Positions 24,812-33,796 are shown, numbered from the stretch's first letter. The stretch is 64,000 nt of DNA from Streptantibioticus silvisoli (GCF_027947535.2 NZ_JAAGKO020000013.1:95884-159883); one strand, 5' to 3'. The notes: generated by a model not told the origin, from the sequence alone. Numbers and translations: made by a program.

Positions 24812-25564
24812 TTACGATGTCCGATCACCGAAGTCGGCGACCACGCAGCTGACGTTGTCCGGTCCGCCGGCGGCGTTGGCCAGGTCGACCAGCGAGCGGA
24901 CCGCCTCCCTCGGGTCTGCGGTGGTGGACAGCACGCGACTGATGCCCGCTTCCGGCACCGCCGCCCACAGGCCGTCGGAGCACAGCAGGTAACGGTCCCC
25001 GGACCGGACGTCCAACGCGCGGACGTCGACCGTGTCAGGGGTGTTGCGCACGTTACGGGTCAACGCCTTTGTCAGCAGGGCGCGTTGAGGATGGGCGAGC
25101 GCTTCCTCCGGAGTGAGGCGGCCGGCGTCCGTCAGCTCCCGCACCATCGAGTGGTCCTCGGTGAGCCGCGTCAGCAGTCCGTCCCGCAGCAGGTAGGCCC
25201 GCGTGTCGCCGACGTGTGCCAACGCCAGCCGCGAGCCCGTCCACAGCAACGCCGTCAGGGTGGTTCCGACGCCGTCCGGGTCCGCGCTGGAGCCGGCGAC
25301 CTCGTCCACCGCCCGTCCGGCACGATCGACGGCACCGGAGAGCGCGCCGAGCGGGTCCGCGGTCGGCACGCCATCGTCCTCCAACGGCGTCAGCGCCCCG
25401 ACCGCGGCGGCCGCCGCCCGGGCACCGTCGAGCCCGAACCCGTCGGCGACCACGAGCAGACGGCACCCGGCGAACGCGACGTCCTGGTTGCCGTCGCGCC
25501 GGAGTCCCGCGTCGGACAGCGCGGCGCGGCGCATGCCCGGGGGAGGGGTGAGCGGACAGGTCAT
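24812..25564 (-). CDS. PP2C-family protein serine/threonine phosphatase
   Basis: A 250-residue cytosolic metal-dependent phosphatase. Motif order is typical: SDAGLRRDGNQDVAF, LLVVADGFG (metal Asp), GTTLTALL, LALAHVGDTRAYLLRDGLLT with RLTEDHSMVREL, a flap region, LLCSDGLW (metal Asp) and AAGGPDNVSCVVADF (metal Asp). The usual DGMGGH is replaced by DGFGLDGA, so the second Gly and His of that motif are missing; all the metal-binding Asp residues I can place are present. ATG 25564 has GGAAGGACG upstream. Such phosphatases reverse Ser/Thr kinase (PknB-like) signalling; no kinase is in the window. Confidence 0.93.
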   Translation of the reverse strand: MTCPLTPPPGMRRAALSDAGLRRDGNQDVAFAGCRLLVVADGFGLDGARAAAAAVGALTPLEDDGVPTADPLGALSGAVDRAGRAVDEVAGSSADPDGVGTTLTALLWTGSRLALAHVGDTRAYLLRDGLLTRLTEDHSMVRELTDAGRLTPEEALAHPQRALLTKALTRNVRNTPDTVDVRALDVRSGDRYLLCSDGLWAAVPEAGISRVLSTTADPREAVRSLVDLANAAGGPDNVSCVVADFGDRTS

Positions 25565-25914
25565 GGCGGTGTCGTCCTTCCAGCAGCAGCGTCCGACGGA
25601 ACGAAGCCGTAATCCCAGGTCAGGGCGGCGACGTCGACCGTCGCGCGGGCGGTCCGCCCGGTGCCACCGATGCTCCGGCTTCACCCGAGGTCAAGGTCAA
25701 GGTTCCCCGGGGCGGGTGACGGGCCGGGGTGACGCGCCGGGGTGAAATCGAGGGTTGGAGAGGCCGGCCGTGTGCCCACACCGGACCTGGGGCGGGGCTG
25801 GAATCCGTTGACGGGCCACCTGTGGACAGGGAAGCCGGGGGCGAAAAAAGTGGTCCACGATCCGCGGCGGGCTCGTGCAGACTGCGGAGATGGCGGAGGC
25901 CGGAGTTGACGGGA
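25565..25914. other. Intergenic region between PP2C and DUF3626 genes (350 bp)
   Basis: This divergent spacer holds short GC repeats (GGTCAAGGTCAAGG, and CGGGGTGACG twice) and an A-run (GCGAAAAAAGTGG) near 25850, which may be promoter-proximal. No gene or clear operator is seen. Confidence 0.5.
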
Positions 25915-26814
25915 ATGGCGGGGACGGATGACGACGGCGTCGGTCGCTCGGCGCGGGACAGGGCGATGCGTTACGTCGCGGCCGTATCGTCCGGGGAACC
26001 GCTCGACCCCCGGTGGCGGCTGACCATGAACTTCCATCCGGACCGGGCGGCCGGCGGTGTGCCCGTTCTGCGGCGGATGGCCCGGGACGGTGTCTCCTAC
26101 TCGCAGTTCGTCACGGGTACCGGCAACGGCGGTCTGACCGCTCACCCGGGCGGCGATCGCCACCGGTGGGAGTCCCGCATCTTCGGCGGCGCCTATGACC
26201 ATGCCTCCCCTCACGAGCGCTCTGTCTACGGCGCGTTGAACCACCGCGCCGCCACGGCCGGCGGAGCTCCCCGGTTCGGGTCGTCGTACTTTCGGCTCAA
26301 CGCCTCGACTCTCACCCGGGCCACGTTCTGCTATCCGGACAGCTCGACCGGACCGACGGCGTTCGGCGTCGCGAACCGCTGCGCCCTGGTCGCGCTCGCC
26401 GACGCCGACGGGCTGGACCCCCTGGACGGCCACGTCGAGGCGCAGATCCACGGCCCGGTGCTGCTGGACCGCGACGTGGACGCACTGGTCCTCGACCCGA
26501 GCTATCGCGGCACGCCCGTCGAGACCGCCGCCGGCGAACTGCCTTGTCCCGTCGAGTGGCACACCGGTTTCCACCTGACCGTGGACCGGTTGCGCCGCCA
26601 GGGGGACGTCCGCGATCGGCACATCGTCGACCTGGGCGCCGCCATCGCCCGCGACGGCCGCCTCGACCCGCGCGTGATCGGCGACGCCGTTCGCACCGCC
26701 CGCCACGATCCCCAGGACCTCAAGAAGGTCTGGCACTGTCTGGCCCGCTTCGGCTCCCCGGATTCCGTTCCGGCCCGCCGGACGCGCGACGCGTCACCGT
26801 CCGTCCAGCGGTGA
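25915..26814 (+). CDS. DUF3626 domain-containing protein
   Basis: A 299-residue protein of the DUF3626 family. Conserved phrases are LTMNFHPDRAAGGVPVLRRM, the core GNGGLTAHPGGDRHRWESRI, then FGGAYD, KYGALN-like VYGALNHRAATAGGAPRFGS, and CALVALADADGLDPLDGHVE. No catalytic residues are established. Conserved His, Asp and Arg clusters (HPGGDRHRWE; EWHTGFH) hint at an enzyme, perhaps ADP-ribosyl- or nucleotide-related, but this is guesswork. ATG 25915 was chosen because the family similarity begins shortly after it; the open frame extends 62 codons upstream without family features. It appears monocistronic. Confidence 0.82.
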   Translation: MAGTDDDGVGRSARDRAMRYVAAVSSGEPLDPRWRLTMNFHPDRAAGGVPVLRRMARDGVSYSQFVTGTGNGGLTAHPGGDRHRWESRIFGGAYDHASPHERSVYGALNHRAATAGGAPRFGSSYFRLNASTLTRATFCYPDSSTGPTAFGVANRCALVALADADGLDPLDGHVEAQIHGPVLLDRDVDALVLDPSYRGTPVETAAGELPCPVEWHTGFHLTVDRLRRQGDVRDRHIVDLGAAIARDGRLDPRVIGDAVRTARHDPQDLKKVWHCLARFGSPDSVPARRTRDASPSVQR

Positions 26815-26963
26815 TCCGCCGGCCGGTGGGACGGACTCCGTCGGCCGGTGCGACCGCGTAGGTCCGACCGGGCCGGGCCGGGGGCGACCGGGCCGCGTTG
26901 GGGGCGTCCGGGCGGGGTTGGGTCGGCCGGGCCGCCCCGACCAGGTAGCCAAGCGGCAGCGAC

Positions 26964-27035
26964 GCCCGACCGCCGCACCCCGCCCGACCGCCGCGCCCCG
27001 CCCGACCGCCGCGCCCCGCCCGACCACCGCGCCCG
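26964..27035. repeat. Tandem repeat, four 18-bp units
   Basis: GCCCGACCGCCGCGCCCC is repeated four times head to tail (26964, 26982, 27000, 27018) with one or two differences in the first and last units. It lies in the 348-bp gap between convergent DUF3626 and membrane-protein genes, where no gene is seen. The 18-bp period keeps all frames open, explaining the spurious ORFs here. Confidence 0.85.
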
Positions 27036-27162
27036 GGCCGCCGCAGCCCGCTCCAACGCCGTCGCGTACCCGTAACCCGTATCCGTACCTCTGCGCCGGG
27101 ACGATCCCCCACTTCTGGTGAGCTTCTTACCTCGTGCCGAGCCGTTTCCGCAGGGCGAGTCC

Positions 27163-27606
27163 TTACTTCGTGGCGAACGCCGATCGCAGTTGCCTGCCGT
27201 TGGCGATCACGGCGACGCATATGAGGAGGAGTCCGCAGACGCCCTGTTCGATCTTCATCCACAGCGGGAAGGCGCCGGGGAGCGTGATGACGGCCACGAT
27301 CGCCGCCACCATGACAGCGGACAGAACCCGCAGTCTGCGGTACGCCCCGGGCGAACCGGCGGCCGCGCGGACGGCGCTGACGAGCAGCAGCAAGGCGCTG
27401 ACGACGACGATGCTTCCCCTGATCCACACCGCGCTGTTCACCAGCGACGCGTCGGAGCGCAGCGCGACGATGGCCGCCATGGTGAGCACACTGACGGCGA
27501 GGTAGGCGCCGACGAGCAGTTTCGCGCTCCGGAACGCAGCCGGACCGCCCGGGTGGTTCAGGCTCTCCTCGGACAGCACGACGGGGTGCGGGCTACGGGT
27601 GTTCAT
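27163..27606 (-). CDS. Four-helix integral membrane protein, unknown function
   Basis: A 147-residue protein with four predicted membrane helices (AKLLVGAYLAVSVLTMAAIV; VWIRGSIVVVSALLLLVSAV; VLSAVMVAAIVAVITLPGAF; GVCGLLLICVAVIA). Short charged loops and a basic end (RQLRSAFATK) complete it. ATG 27606 has GAAGGGA upstream. Similar proteins are widespread in streptomycetes without known function. It is monocistronic between a repeat-filled gap and a gene-free 550-bp stretch. Confidence 0.8.
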   Translation of the reverse strand: MNTRSPHPVVLSEESLNHPGGPAAFRSAKLLVGAYLAVSVLTMAAIVALRSDASLVNSAVWIRGSIVVVSALLLLVSAVRAAAGSPGAYRRLRVLSAVMVAAIVAVITLPGAFPLWMKIEQGVCGLLLICVAVIANGRQLRSAFATK

Positions 27607-27965
27607 GACGGTCCAATCCCTTCTTGTCTCTTATGGTGCTTCTGGTCTGTCGTGCTCTCGTCGCCGTACCGTCGCCGCTCGTCCGGTCACCAGGGCGCCG
27701 TGGACGCCGAAGACGACGGCGTGAACCTCGTGTCGGCTCCCGCCTTCCGGAAGCCTGCAACCAGCATCCGTCCCGCCGTGCGGCCCTTCATCGCCCGTGC
27801 GAACGAGCCGCCGCACGATCTTCCTCAGGGGCTCGTCGGGGACGTCCCCGTAGTGGATTCGGGGCTGGATGTCAGGGTCTTGTTCGGGCGGCGCCGGGTG
27901 CTCCCGGCAGCGCTGACGGCTCCGGGCGAGCCCGGTGCCGTTCCCGTACCGCCCGGGCTGCCGGG

Positions 27966-28010
27966 TCCGACGACTCCCGCGTCTCGAGATCCGACGACTC
28001 CCGCGTCTCG
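27966..28010. repeat. 21-bp direct repeat in the gene-free 27607-28160 region
   Basis: TCCGACGACTCCCGCGTCTCG is present twice (27966-27986 and 27990-28010, 24-bp period), followed by a degenerate third copy. About 60 bp further, AATCGACC recurs four times up to the SUKH ribosome site (28085-28145). The whole 554-bp gap between the membrane protein and the SUKH gene contains no gene I can support. Confidence 0.7.
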
Positions 28011-28160
28011 GGGTCGGACGACCTGGTCTCGGGGTCGGGGTGATATGTCAGTGCTCGTCCGTACGATCGAAACGTATCGACCTGGAGAATCGACCTGGTC
28101 GACATCGGCTCGGTTGAAATCGACCCAGCTGAAATCGACCCCCGTTGAAGGAGCGCTGTC

Positions 28161-28739
28161 ATGAACTCGGCCCCGCCGTTGACGGACCTGGAGTGGCGCG
28201 AATTCCTGCGTGCCTACAGCTGCGAGTACCTGAACTCCGACGACCTGCGCAGGGCGACGGAGGAGGGGCGTTCGTCCGTCACGGACGTCCAGCGGGAGAC
28301 CGGGTGGCTGGGCGGCGGGCCGGCCGGTGAGGCGGCGGTCCTGGCCGCCGAGCGGCGCCTCGGGATACGGCTGCCGCCGAGTTACCGGAACTTCCTGCTG
28401 GTCAGCGATGGCTGGGGCGTGATCGCCGACTCGCTGGCCGAACTGCTTGCGGTCGGGCGGATCGGGTGGTTCCGCGACCTTGAGCCCGAGCTCCTGGCCA
28501 GCTGGTCGATGCCGGACATGGACCACTTCGCCGAGCACAGCGAGATGCTCGAGCGGGCTTTGCTGATCTCGGGACCGGCCGACGGCGATTACTGGCTGCT
28601 GAGCCCGGACGACATAGCGGGCAACGATGAGTGGACCGCGTACTGGTGGATGGCGGGCGACGGCCAGGACCCCGAGCCGTACGACGACTTCGCCGCGCTG
28701 GTGGTCCGCGCCCGGGAGAATTTCCTGGCCCGCGGCTGA
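28161..28739 (+). CDS. SMI1/KNR4 (SUKH) family protein
   Basis: A 192-residue SUKH-superfamily protein. The hallmark segment is AAERRLGIRLPPSYRNFLLV followed by SDGWGVIADSLAELL, and the C-terminal half ends with a helix (DDFAALVVRARENFLARG). SUKH proteins are often immunity partners of polymorphic toxins or nucleases in bacteria, but no toxin gene is adjacent here, so it could be an orphan immunity protein or a housekeeping member. The start at ATG 28161 is supported by GAAGGAG at ideal spacing. Negatively charged surface residues (DDIAGNDEWTAYWWMAGDGQ) are typical of toxin-binding SUKH proteins. Confidence 0.85.
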   Translation: MNSAPPLTDLEWREFLRAYSCEYLNSDDLRRATEEGRSSVTDVQRETGWLGGGPAGEAAVLAAERRLGIRLPPSYRNFLLVSDGWGVIADSLAELLAVGRIGWFRDLEPELLASWSMPDMDHFAEHSEMLERALLISGPADGDYWLLSPDDIAGNDEWTAYWWMAGDGQDPEPYDDFAALVVRARENFLARG

Positions 28740-28977
28740 CGCGGTACGGGGCTTGGCCGCCGTGTGGGGCTCGACGCCGTGCGGGGCACCACCGCCTTGC
28801 GTGGCTCGGTCGGCATGCGAGGCCCGGCTGCCGTCCGGGGGCTCGGTCGGCGGGGGTGCTTGAGCATGGGGTACTCGGCAGGCGTTGGACGCTCTGTCGC
28901 TGGGGCGATCGGCCGACCGCCTTCCGGCTGCTGGGGCGTGCTCGGCGGGCCCGGCGTACTCTGCCGGTCGGTGCTGG

Positions 28978-29436
28978 TCAGCCGCGGTCGCGGTCGGCGT
29001 CGGCCTCGGCCGCTCGGGCCTTGCGGCCGATCTCGTCGAGCCGGTCGGGCGGGCAGGCGGCGGCGAGGCGGGGGAAGAGTTCGTTCTCCTCGTCCGCGGT
29101 GTGCGCGGCCAGGAAGGTACGCAGCTGGCCGGTCAGGTCGTCGAACGCCTGGTCGCCGTCCGTGCGCACCGCCAGGTCGGCCAGCCGGCGCTTGAGCACG
29201 GCATGCTCGGCCAGTTTGGCGTCGGCGAGCCGGTCACCGTCGTCCAGGTAGGCGCGTACCGCCGGGTACAGGAAGCCCTCCTCCGCCTCGGCGTGCCGGG
29301 CGAGGACGAGCAGGATGTCGTCGAGCAGGTCCCGGCGCCGGGGATCACCCGGCGGGAAGTCCGCCATGAGGTCGAACAGGGCCTCCGTCCGGCGGTGTTC
29401 ACCGGTCAGCCGTACCAGTAGGTCCGCTTCCCGCAC
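28978..29436 (-). CDS. Hemerythrin domain-containing protein
   Basis: A 152-residue four-helix-bundle protein with the diiron ligands of the HHE family. EHRRTE, RHAEAEEGFLYP, EHAVLKRRL and HTADEENELFP supply the paired His/Glu residues of two HHE motifs. Bacterial relatives bind O2, NO or iron and are linked to redox or envelope stress. GTG 29436 (MREADLLV) was chosen because AAAGG is upstream and similarity starts there; the frame continues far upstream through GC repeats and is not coding there. It is monocistronic, and the 239-bp gap to the SUKH gene holds only GC-rich repeats. Confidence 0.9.
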   Translation of the reverse strand: MREADLLVRLTGEHRRTEALFDLMADFPPGDPRRRDLLDDILLVLARHAEAEEGFLYPAVRAYLDDGDRLADAKLAEHAVLKRRLADLAVRTDGDQAFDDLTGQLRTFLAAHTADEENELFPRLAAACPPDRLDEIGRKARAAEADADRDRG

Positions 29437-29930
29437 GCGCTCACCGCCTTTCGTCGCCGCGATTACCGGGACTGTGCGCCGACGCGTTCTCGCCGGCCCG
29501 GGCGGCCCCGGCCCCCGTCGCCCGACCGGGCGGGAGACCCGTCCCGACCGGACCACTCCCTCCACGCTATGCCGCCGCGCCCCGCCCCGCAGACCGGCGG
29601 CGCGGAAACGTGCCCCGGGGCCCTTCAGCCCCCTCTGCCCCTGGGTCGCGCCGCGCCCCTTGGCCGCGCCCCTCGGCCGCGCCGCTTCCGGAAGCTGGCG
29701 GTGCGCTCCGGCCCGGGCGTGCGGACAGCCCCACGACAGCGGCGCCGGTTCGCGCCACGGCAGCAGTCCCGCCGGACCGCCCCGCCGGACCGCCCGACGG
29801 CAGCAGCCCCGCCGGACCGCCGCCGGATCACCCGGCCGGATCGCGCCGACCCCCGCGCGCCGTCCGGCGGCCCCGGACGTTCCGTGATCGCCGGGTGCCC
29901 GCGTGTCCACGCCGACGCGCCTCCGACGGC

Positions 29931-30130
29931 GCCCCCGCCAGCAACGCCGACGCCGACCCCGCCCGGGACGCCGCCCTCGTCCCCGCCAGCAACGCCCCCG
30001 TCCGGGTCGCCGACCCCGCCCCCGCCAGCAACGCCGACGCCGCCCCCGCCCGGGTCGCCGACCCCGCCCCCGCCAGCAGCACTCGCGCCCCCGTCCGGGA
30101 CGCCGCCCCCGCCCCCGCCAGCAACACCGG
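29931..30130. repeat. Minisatellite-like repeat array, about 39-51 bp units
   Basis: Four to five imperfect copies of a unit built from CCCGTCCGGGTCGCCGACCC and CGCCCCCGCCAGCAACGCC lie head to tail, some with an extra 12-bp GACGCCGCCCCC block. They are all C-rich on the plus strand. The array is in the 725-bp gene-free gap between the hemerythrin and prolyl-oligopeptidase genes. Translated on the minus strand it would give Cys/Arg repeats (CWRGRGRRPGRGR), and on the plus strand Ala/Asp/Pro repeats. Neither has a ribosome site, so it is treated as non-coding. Confidence 0.8.
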
Positions 30131-30161
30131 CACCGCACTCACAGCGAGGACGCCCTCACCC

Positions 30162-32252
30162 TCACCCCTTGGACCCGGTTTCCGCGGACGCGGCCCCCGT
30201 TTCCGCGGACGCGGCCCCCGTTTCGCCGGTGGACGCCCCGGTCCGCTGCCAGAGGAAATCAAGCACCATAGCCCAACGGAACGCGTTCTGGGCGTTGTTG
30301 GACGCTCCGCTGTGGCCGCCCTCGGTGTTCTCGTAGTAGTGGACGGGGTGGCCCTGTTCGAGCATCGCGGCGGCCATCTTGCGGGCGTGGCCGGGGTGGA
30401 CGCGGTCGTCGCGGGTGGAGGTGGCGAACAGGACGGGCGGGTAGGCGCGTTGGGGATCGAGGTTGTGGTACGGCGAGTAGGCGCGCAGCCACTCCCACTC
30501 CTCCGGGATGTCGGGGTTGCCGTACTCGGCCGTCCAGGAGGCGCCGGCCAGCAGCTTGTGGTAGCGCTTCATGTCGAGCAGCGGCACCTGGCAGGCGATG
30601 GCGCCGAACAGTTCCGGGTAGCGGGTGAGCATGACGCCCATCAGCAGTCCGCCGTTGCTGCCGCCCTGGATGGCGAGTTCGCTCGCGGTGCAGACGCCGC
30701 GCCGCACGAGGTCGCGGGCGACGGCGGCGAAGTCCTCGTAGACCTTGTGGCGGTCGGCCTTGATGGCCCGGGTGTGCCATTCGGGACCGTATTCGCCGCC
30801 GCCGCGGATGTTGGCCAGGACGAAGGTTCCGCCGCGCTCCAGCCAGCCGCGGCCGAAGACCGCGTTGTACTCCGGCTGCCGGGATACCTCGAAGCCGCCG
30901 TAGCCGGTCATCAGCGTCCGGCCGCTCCGCCCGTCGCGCGGGCCGACCACGAAGTACGGCACGCGGGTGCCGTCGTCGGAGGTGGCGAAGTGCTGCTCGA
31001 CGGTGATCCCGTTCGCGTCGAAGAACGCCGGGGCGCGCTTGAGTACCTCGGTCTGCCCGCCGACGACGCCGCGGCTGAGGGTGGGCGGGGTGGTGAAACC
31101 GCTGGTGACGAGGTGGAACTCGTCGTCCTCGTCGGGGCTGGTACCGGTGATCGTCGCCGTGTCCAGGCCCGGCGCGCCCGGCAGGGGCTCACTGCTCCAG
31201 GTGCCGTCGGCCGGGGTGAAGGCGATCAGTTCGGTGCGCACGTCCCGCAGCACGGTGAGCAGCAGATGGCCGCGGGTCCAGCCGTAGGCCTCCAGCGAAC
31301 TGCGGCCGTCCGGTGCGAACAGGGTGGTGAAGTCCCGTTCACCGGCCATGAACGCGTCGAATCCGGTGGCCAGCAGCACCCCGGCCGGGTACTCGGTGCC
31401 GCCGGTCGCCCACGGCGAACAGGTGCGCACCAGCAGCCATTCGCGGTGCACGGACACCGACGCGTCCTCGGGCACGTCGACCCGGGTCAGGCCCTCGGGC
31501 GTGCGCAGGTAGCGGTCCCGGCGCCAGAAGTCGGTGGAACGGTTGACGAAGTCGCGTTCGAAACCGGGGGTGGCGTCGTGGTGGGCGACCACCATGATGT
31601 CGGTCGACCGCCCCTCGAAGACCGTCTCGGCCTTCTCCAGCGGGGTGCCGCGGGTCCACATCTTGACCACGCGGGGGTACCCGGAGTCGGTCAGGGTGCC
31701 GGGGCCGAAGTCGGTGGCGACGTAGAGGTGGTCGGCGTCGATCCACGCCACCCGGCTGTCCGCCTCCTCAAGCCGGAACCCGCCGTCCGCGGCGCTCACG
31801 AAACGCCGTTCGTCCATGTCGTACTCGCGGACCACGGCGGCGTCGGACCCGCCGCGCGACAGGTGGACGAGCGCGCGCCGGTGGTCCGGACGCAGTGTCC
31901 TCGCGCCCTGCCACACCCAGTTCTCGCCGTCCTCGCGGGCGAGTTCGCCGACGTCGATCACCACGTCCCACGCCGGCTCGGCCTTGCGGTACTCCGCCAG
32001 CGTGGTGCGCCGCCACAGGCCCCGCGGGTGGGCCGCGTCCCGCCAGAAGTTGTACAGGTACCCGGCGCGCCGGGTGACGTACGGGATCTTGCCCTCGGCG
32101 TCGAGCACCTCCCGCAGCCGCTCCCGCATCGCGTCGAACGCGTCGCCGGTGGCGAGCGCGCCGGTCGTCTCCTCGCTCCGGGCCCGCACCCACGCCAGTG
32201 CGGTCTCACCGGTCACGTCTTCCAGCCACGCGTACGGGTCGTCATCGGTCAT
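30162..32252 (-). CDS. Prolyl oligopeptidase family serine peptidase (S9A)
   Basis: A 696-residue cytosolic peptidase. It begins MTDDDPYAWLEDVTGETAL, as usual for S9A, followed by a seven-bladed propeller (about 80-400) and an alpha/beta-hydrolase domain. The catalytic triad is S532 in QGGSNGGLL, D615 in STRDDRVHP and H647 in NTEGGHSGAS. The oxyanion/substrate region FVLANIRGGGEYGPEWH is intact. It cleaves after proline in short peptides. ATG 32252 is the natural family start, although its ribosome site is weak. The last residues (GETGAASAETGAASAETGSK) are a repeat-derived tail beyond the hydrolase fold, coded by a 21-bp tandem repeat. Monocistronic. Confidence 0.95.
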   Translation of the reverse strand: MTDDDPYAWLEDVTGETALAWVRARSEETTGALATGDAFDAMRERLREVLDAEGKIPYVTRRAGYLYNFWRDAAHPRGLWRRTTLAEYRKAEPAWDVVIDVGELAREDGENWVWQGARTLRPDHRRALVHLSRGGSDAAVVREYDMDERRFVSAADGGFRLEEADSRVAWIDADHLYVATDFGPGTLTDSGYPRVVKMWTRGTPLEKAETVFEGRSTDIMVVAHHDATPGFERDFVNRSTDFWRRDRYLRTPEGLTRVDVPEDASVSVHREWLLVRTCSPWATGGTEYPAGVLLATGFDAFMAGERDFTTLFAPDGRSSLEAYGWTRGHLLLTVLRDVRTELIAFTPADGTWSSEPLPGAPGLDTATITGTSPDEDDEFHLVTSGFTTPPTLSRGVVGGQTEVLKRAPAFFDANGITVEQHFATSDDGTRVPYFVVGPRDGRSGRTLMTGYGGFEVSRQPEYNAVFGRGWLERGGTFVLANIRGGGEYGPEWHTRAIKADRHKVYEDFAAVARDLVRRGVCTASELAIQGGSNGGLLMGVMLTRYPELFGAIACQVPLLDMKRYHKLLAGASWTAEYGNPDIPEEWEWLRAYSPYHNLDPQRAYPPVLFATSTRDDRVHPGHARKMAAAMLEQGHPVHYYENTEGGHSGASNNAQNAFRWAMVLDFLWQRTGASTGETGAASAETGAASAETGSKG

Positions 32253-32795
32253 GGCCCGAGTCTCACGCCTCAGCGGTTGCCGGATCAATCACTTTCGCCG
32301 ACGGGAAACGATTCTTCCCTGGCGGGGGCCGCGTCCGTGATCCGCGCCACCGTCAGCCACCGCGCCGCGCCGCGCCGTACCGCGCCGCCGTCCGCCACCC
32401 GTGCCCAGGAAGCCGCGCCGCCAGCCGCCGCGCCGCCAGCCGCCACCCACCGGGCGCCCCGTTGCCGCCGCGCCGCACCGCACCGGCGCCCAGGACGCCG
32501 CGCCCACCACGCCGGAACGCCACCCGCCCGCGCCCCGCGGAACAACCCCCCTCGCCCGGACGGGTGGAACTCCGCCGATCCCGACCGGGGGACGGTGGCC
32601 GATTCACGGACGCGGAGGGCCCGAAGGGCCGCTGTTCCGGGATCCAGAAGTCGAAGCGCTCAATGCCTTCGCATTCTTCTGTTGGACGTCCGGCCGCCGA
32701 CGGACCAGGCTGGGGGCAGCGTGGCGCCGCGACGGTCTCGCCCCGCGACGCGCAGACGCATCACAGCACACCGTCGGTGGAGGGAACACCACACC
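32253..32795. other. Divergent intergenic region with short GC repeats (543 bp)
   Basis: Between the prolyl oligopeptidase and aldo/keto reductase genes, the first 300 bp repeat CGCGCCGCCAGCCGC-like blocks with no credible start or stop context. The last 150 bp are less biased and presumably contain the reductase promoter, but no confident -35/-10 pair was found. Confidence 0.5.
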
Positions 32796-33767
32796 ATGAA
32801 GCACATCGCCCTCGGCATGACCGGTCTCGACGTCTCCCGGATCGCCTTCGGCACCTGGCAACTGGGCGGGGACTGGGGCTCGTTCGACGAGGACGCCGCC
32901 ATCACCGCGATCCGGCACGCCCGTGAGCTGGGCATCAACTTCTTCGACACCGCCCAGGGTTACGGCTTCGGTGTCTCGGAACGCGTGCTCGGCATGGCGC
33001 TGCGCCCGGAGATCACCGGGGACCGCGACAGCGTCGTCATCGCCACCAAGGGCGGTATCCTGCCCGGCGGACAGGGCCGCGACGCCTCGGCGCGTTACCT
33101 GCGGGACGGGGTGGAGCAGAGTCTGCGCGCGCTGGGCGTCGAGACGATCGACCTGTACCAGGTGCACTGGCCCGACGCGAACGTCCCGGCCGCCGAGACC
33201 GCCGGCGCCCTTCAGGCACTCGTCGACGCCGGCAAGATCCGGCACGTCGGCGTCTCCAACTACGACGCCCGGCAGATGGCCGAGTTCGCCGCCGTGCGCC
33301 CGGTCGAGACGCTCCAGCCGCCGTACCACCTGCTGCGGCGCGGCATCGAGGACGAGGTCCTGCCGTACACCGTCGAGCACGGCATCGGCGTGCTCGCGTA
33401 CAGTCCGCTGGCCAGCGGACTGCTGACCGGCCGCTTCGACGAGACGACCGTCTTCGAGGACGGCGACTGGCGCGGCAGGGCCAGCGCGTTCACCGGTGAC
33501 GACCTGAAGCGGAACCTCGCGGTCGTGCGCCGGCTGACGGAGTTCGCCGAGGAGCGCGGCATCACCGTCAGCCAGTTGGCCATCGCCTGGGTGCTCGCCC
33601 GGCCCGGCGTCCACGTGGCCATCGTCGGCGCCCGCAGCAGCGCCAACATCGAGGCCAGCGCCGCCGCGGCGGACATCGAGCTGAGCGCGGACGACATCGC
33701 CGGGATCGAACGCATCACCCTCGACGCGGTGCCCGTCGTGGGCGCCACCCCGGAGGGCGTTCAGTAG
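32796..33767 (+). CDS. Aldo/keto reductase
   Basis: A 323-residue NADPH-dependent aldo/keto reductase, TIM-barrel fold. The catalytic tetrad is D51, Y56 (FFDTAQGYGFG), K85 (VIATKGG) and H124 (QVHWPD). The C-terminal nucleotide site reads VHVAIVGARSSANIEASA. The sequence resembles the AKR11/AKR13-like bacterial groups that act on aldehydes or sugars. ATG 32796 follows GGAGGGAAC. A perfect GC hairpin directly follows the stop codon. It is convergent with the DUF2786 gene. The substrate is unknown. Confidence 0.95.
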   Translation: MKHIALGMTGLDVSRIAFGTWQLGGDWGSFDEDAAITAIRHARELGINFFDTAQGYGFGVSERVLGMALRPEITGDRDSVVIATKGGILPGGQGRDASARYLRDGVEQSLRALGVETIDLYQVHWPDANVPAAETAGALQALVDAGKIRHVGVSNYDARQMAEFAAVRPVETLQPPYHLLRRGIEDEVLPYTVEHGIGVLAYSPLASGLLTGRFDETTVFEDGDWRGRASAFTGDDLKRNLAVVRRLTEFAEERGITVSQLAIAWVLARPGVHVAIVGARSSANIEASAAAADIELSADDIAGIERITLDAVPVVGATPEGVQ

Positions 33768-33796
33768 GCCGGCCGGGGAGGTCCGTCCGGCCGGCC
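33768..33796. terminator. Hairpin after aldo/keto reductase stop
   Basis: GGCCGGCCGG (33768-33777) and CCGGCCGGCC (33787-33796) form a perfect 10-bp stem with a 9-nt loop, beginning at the base after the TAG stop. It likely serves the convergent AKR and DUF2786 transcripts. Confidence 0.75.

Noticed and set aside
26815..27162. CRISPR-like array
   Set aside because: The 18-bp units are contiguous tandem repeats without unique spacers.
28978..30138. Cys/Arg repeat protein (CWRGRGRRPGRGR) ahead of the hemerythrin domain
   Set aside because: The repeats are the translated minisatellite; no ribosome site or start supports the extension, and the hemerythrin fold starts at 29436.
29610..32795. Upstream part of a 1385-codon plus-strand frame ending in the aldo/keto reductase
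   Set aside because: Only the last 323 codons (from ATG 32796) match a family; the rest crosses the repeat array and the opposite strand of the peptidase gene.
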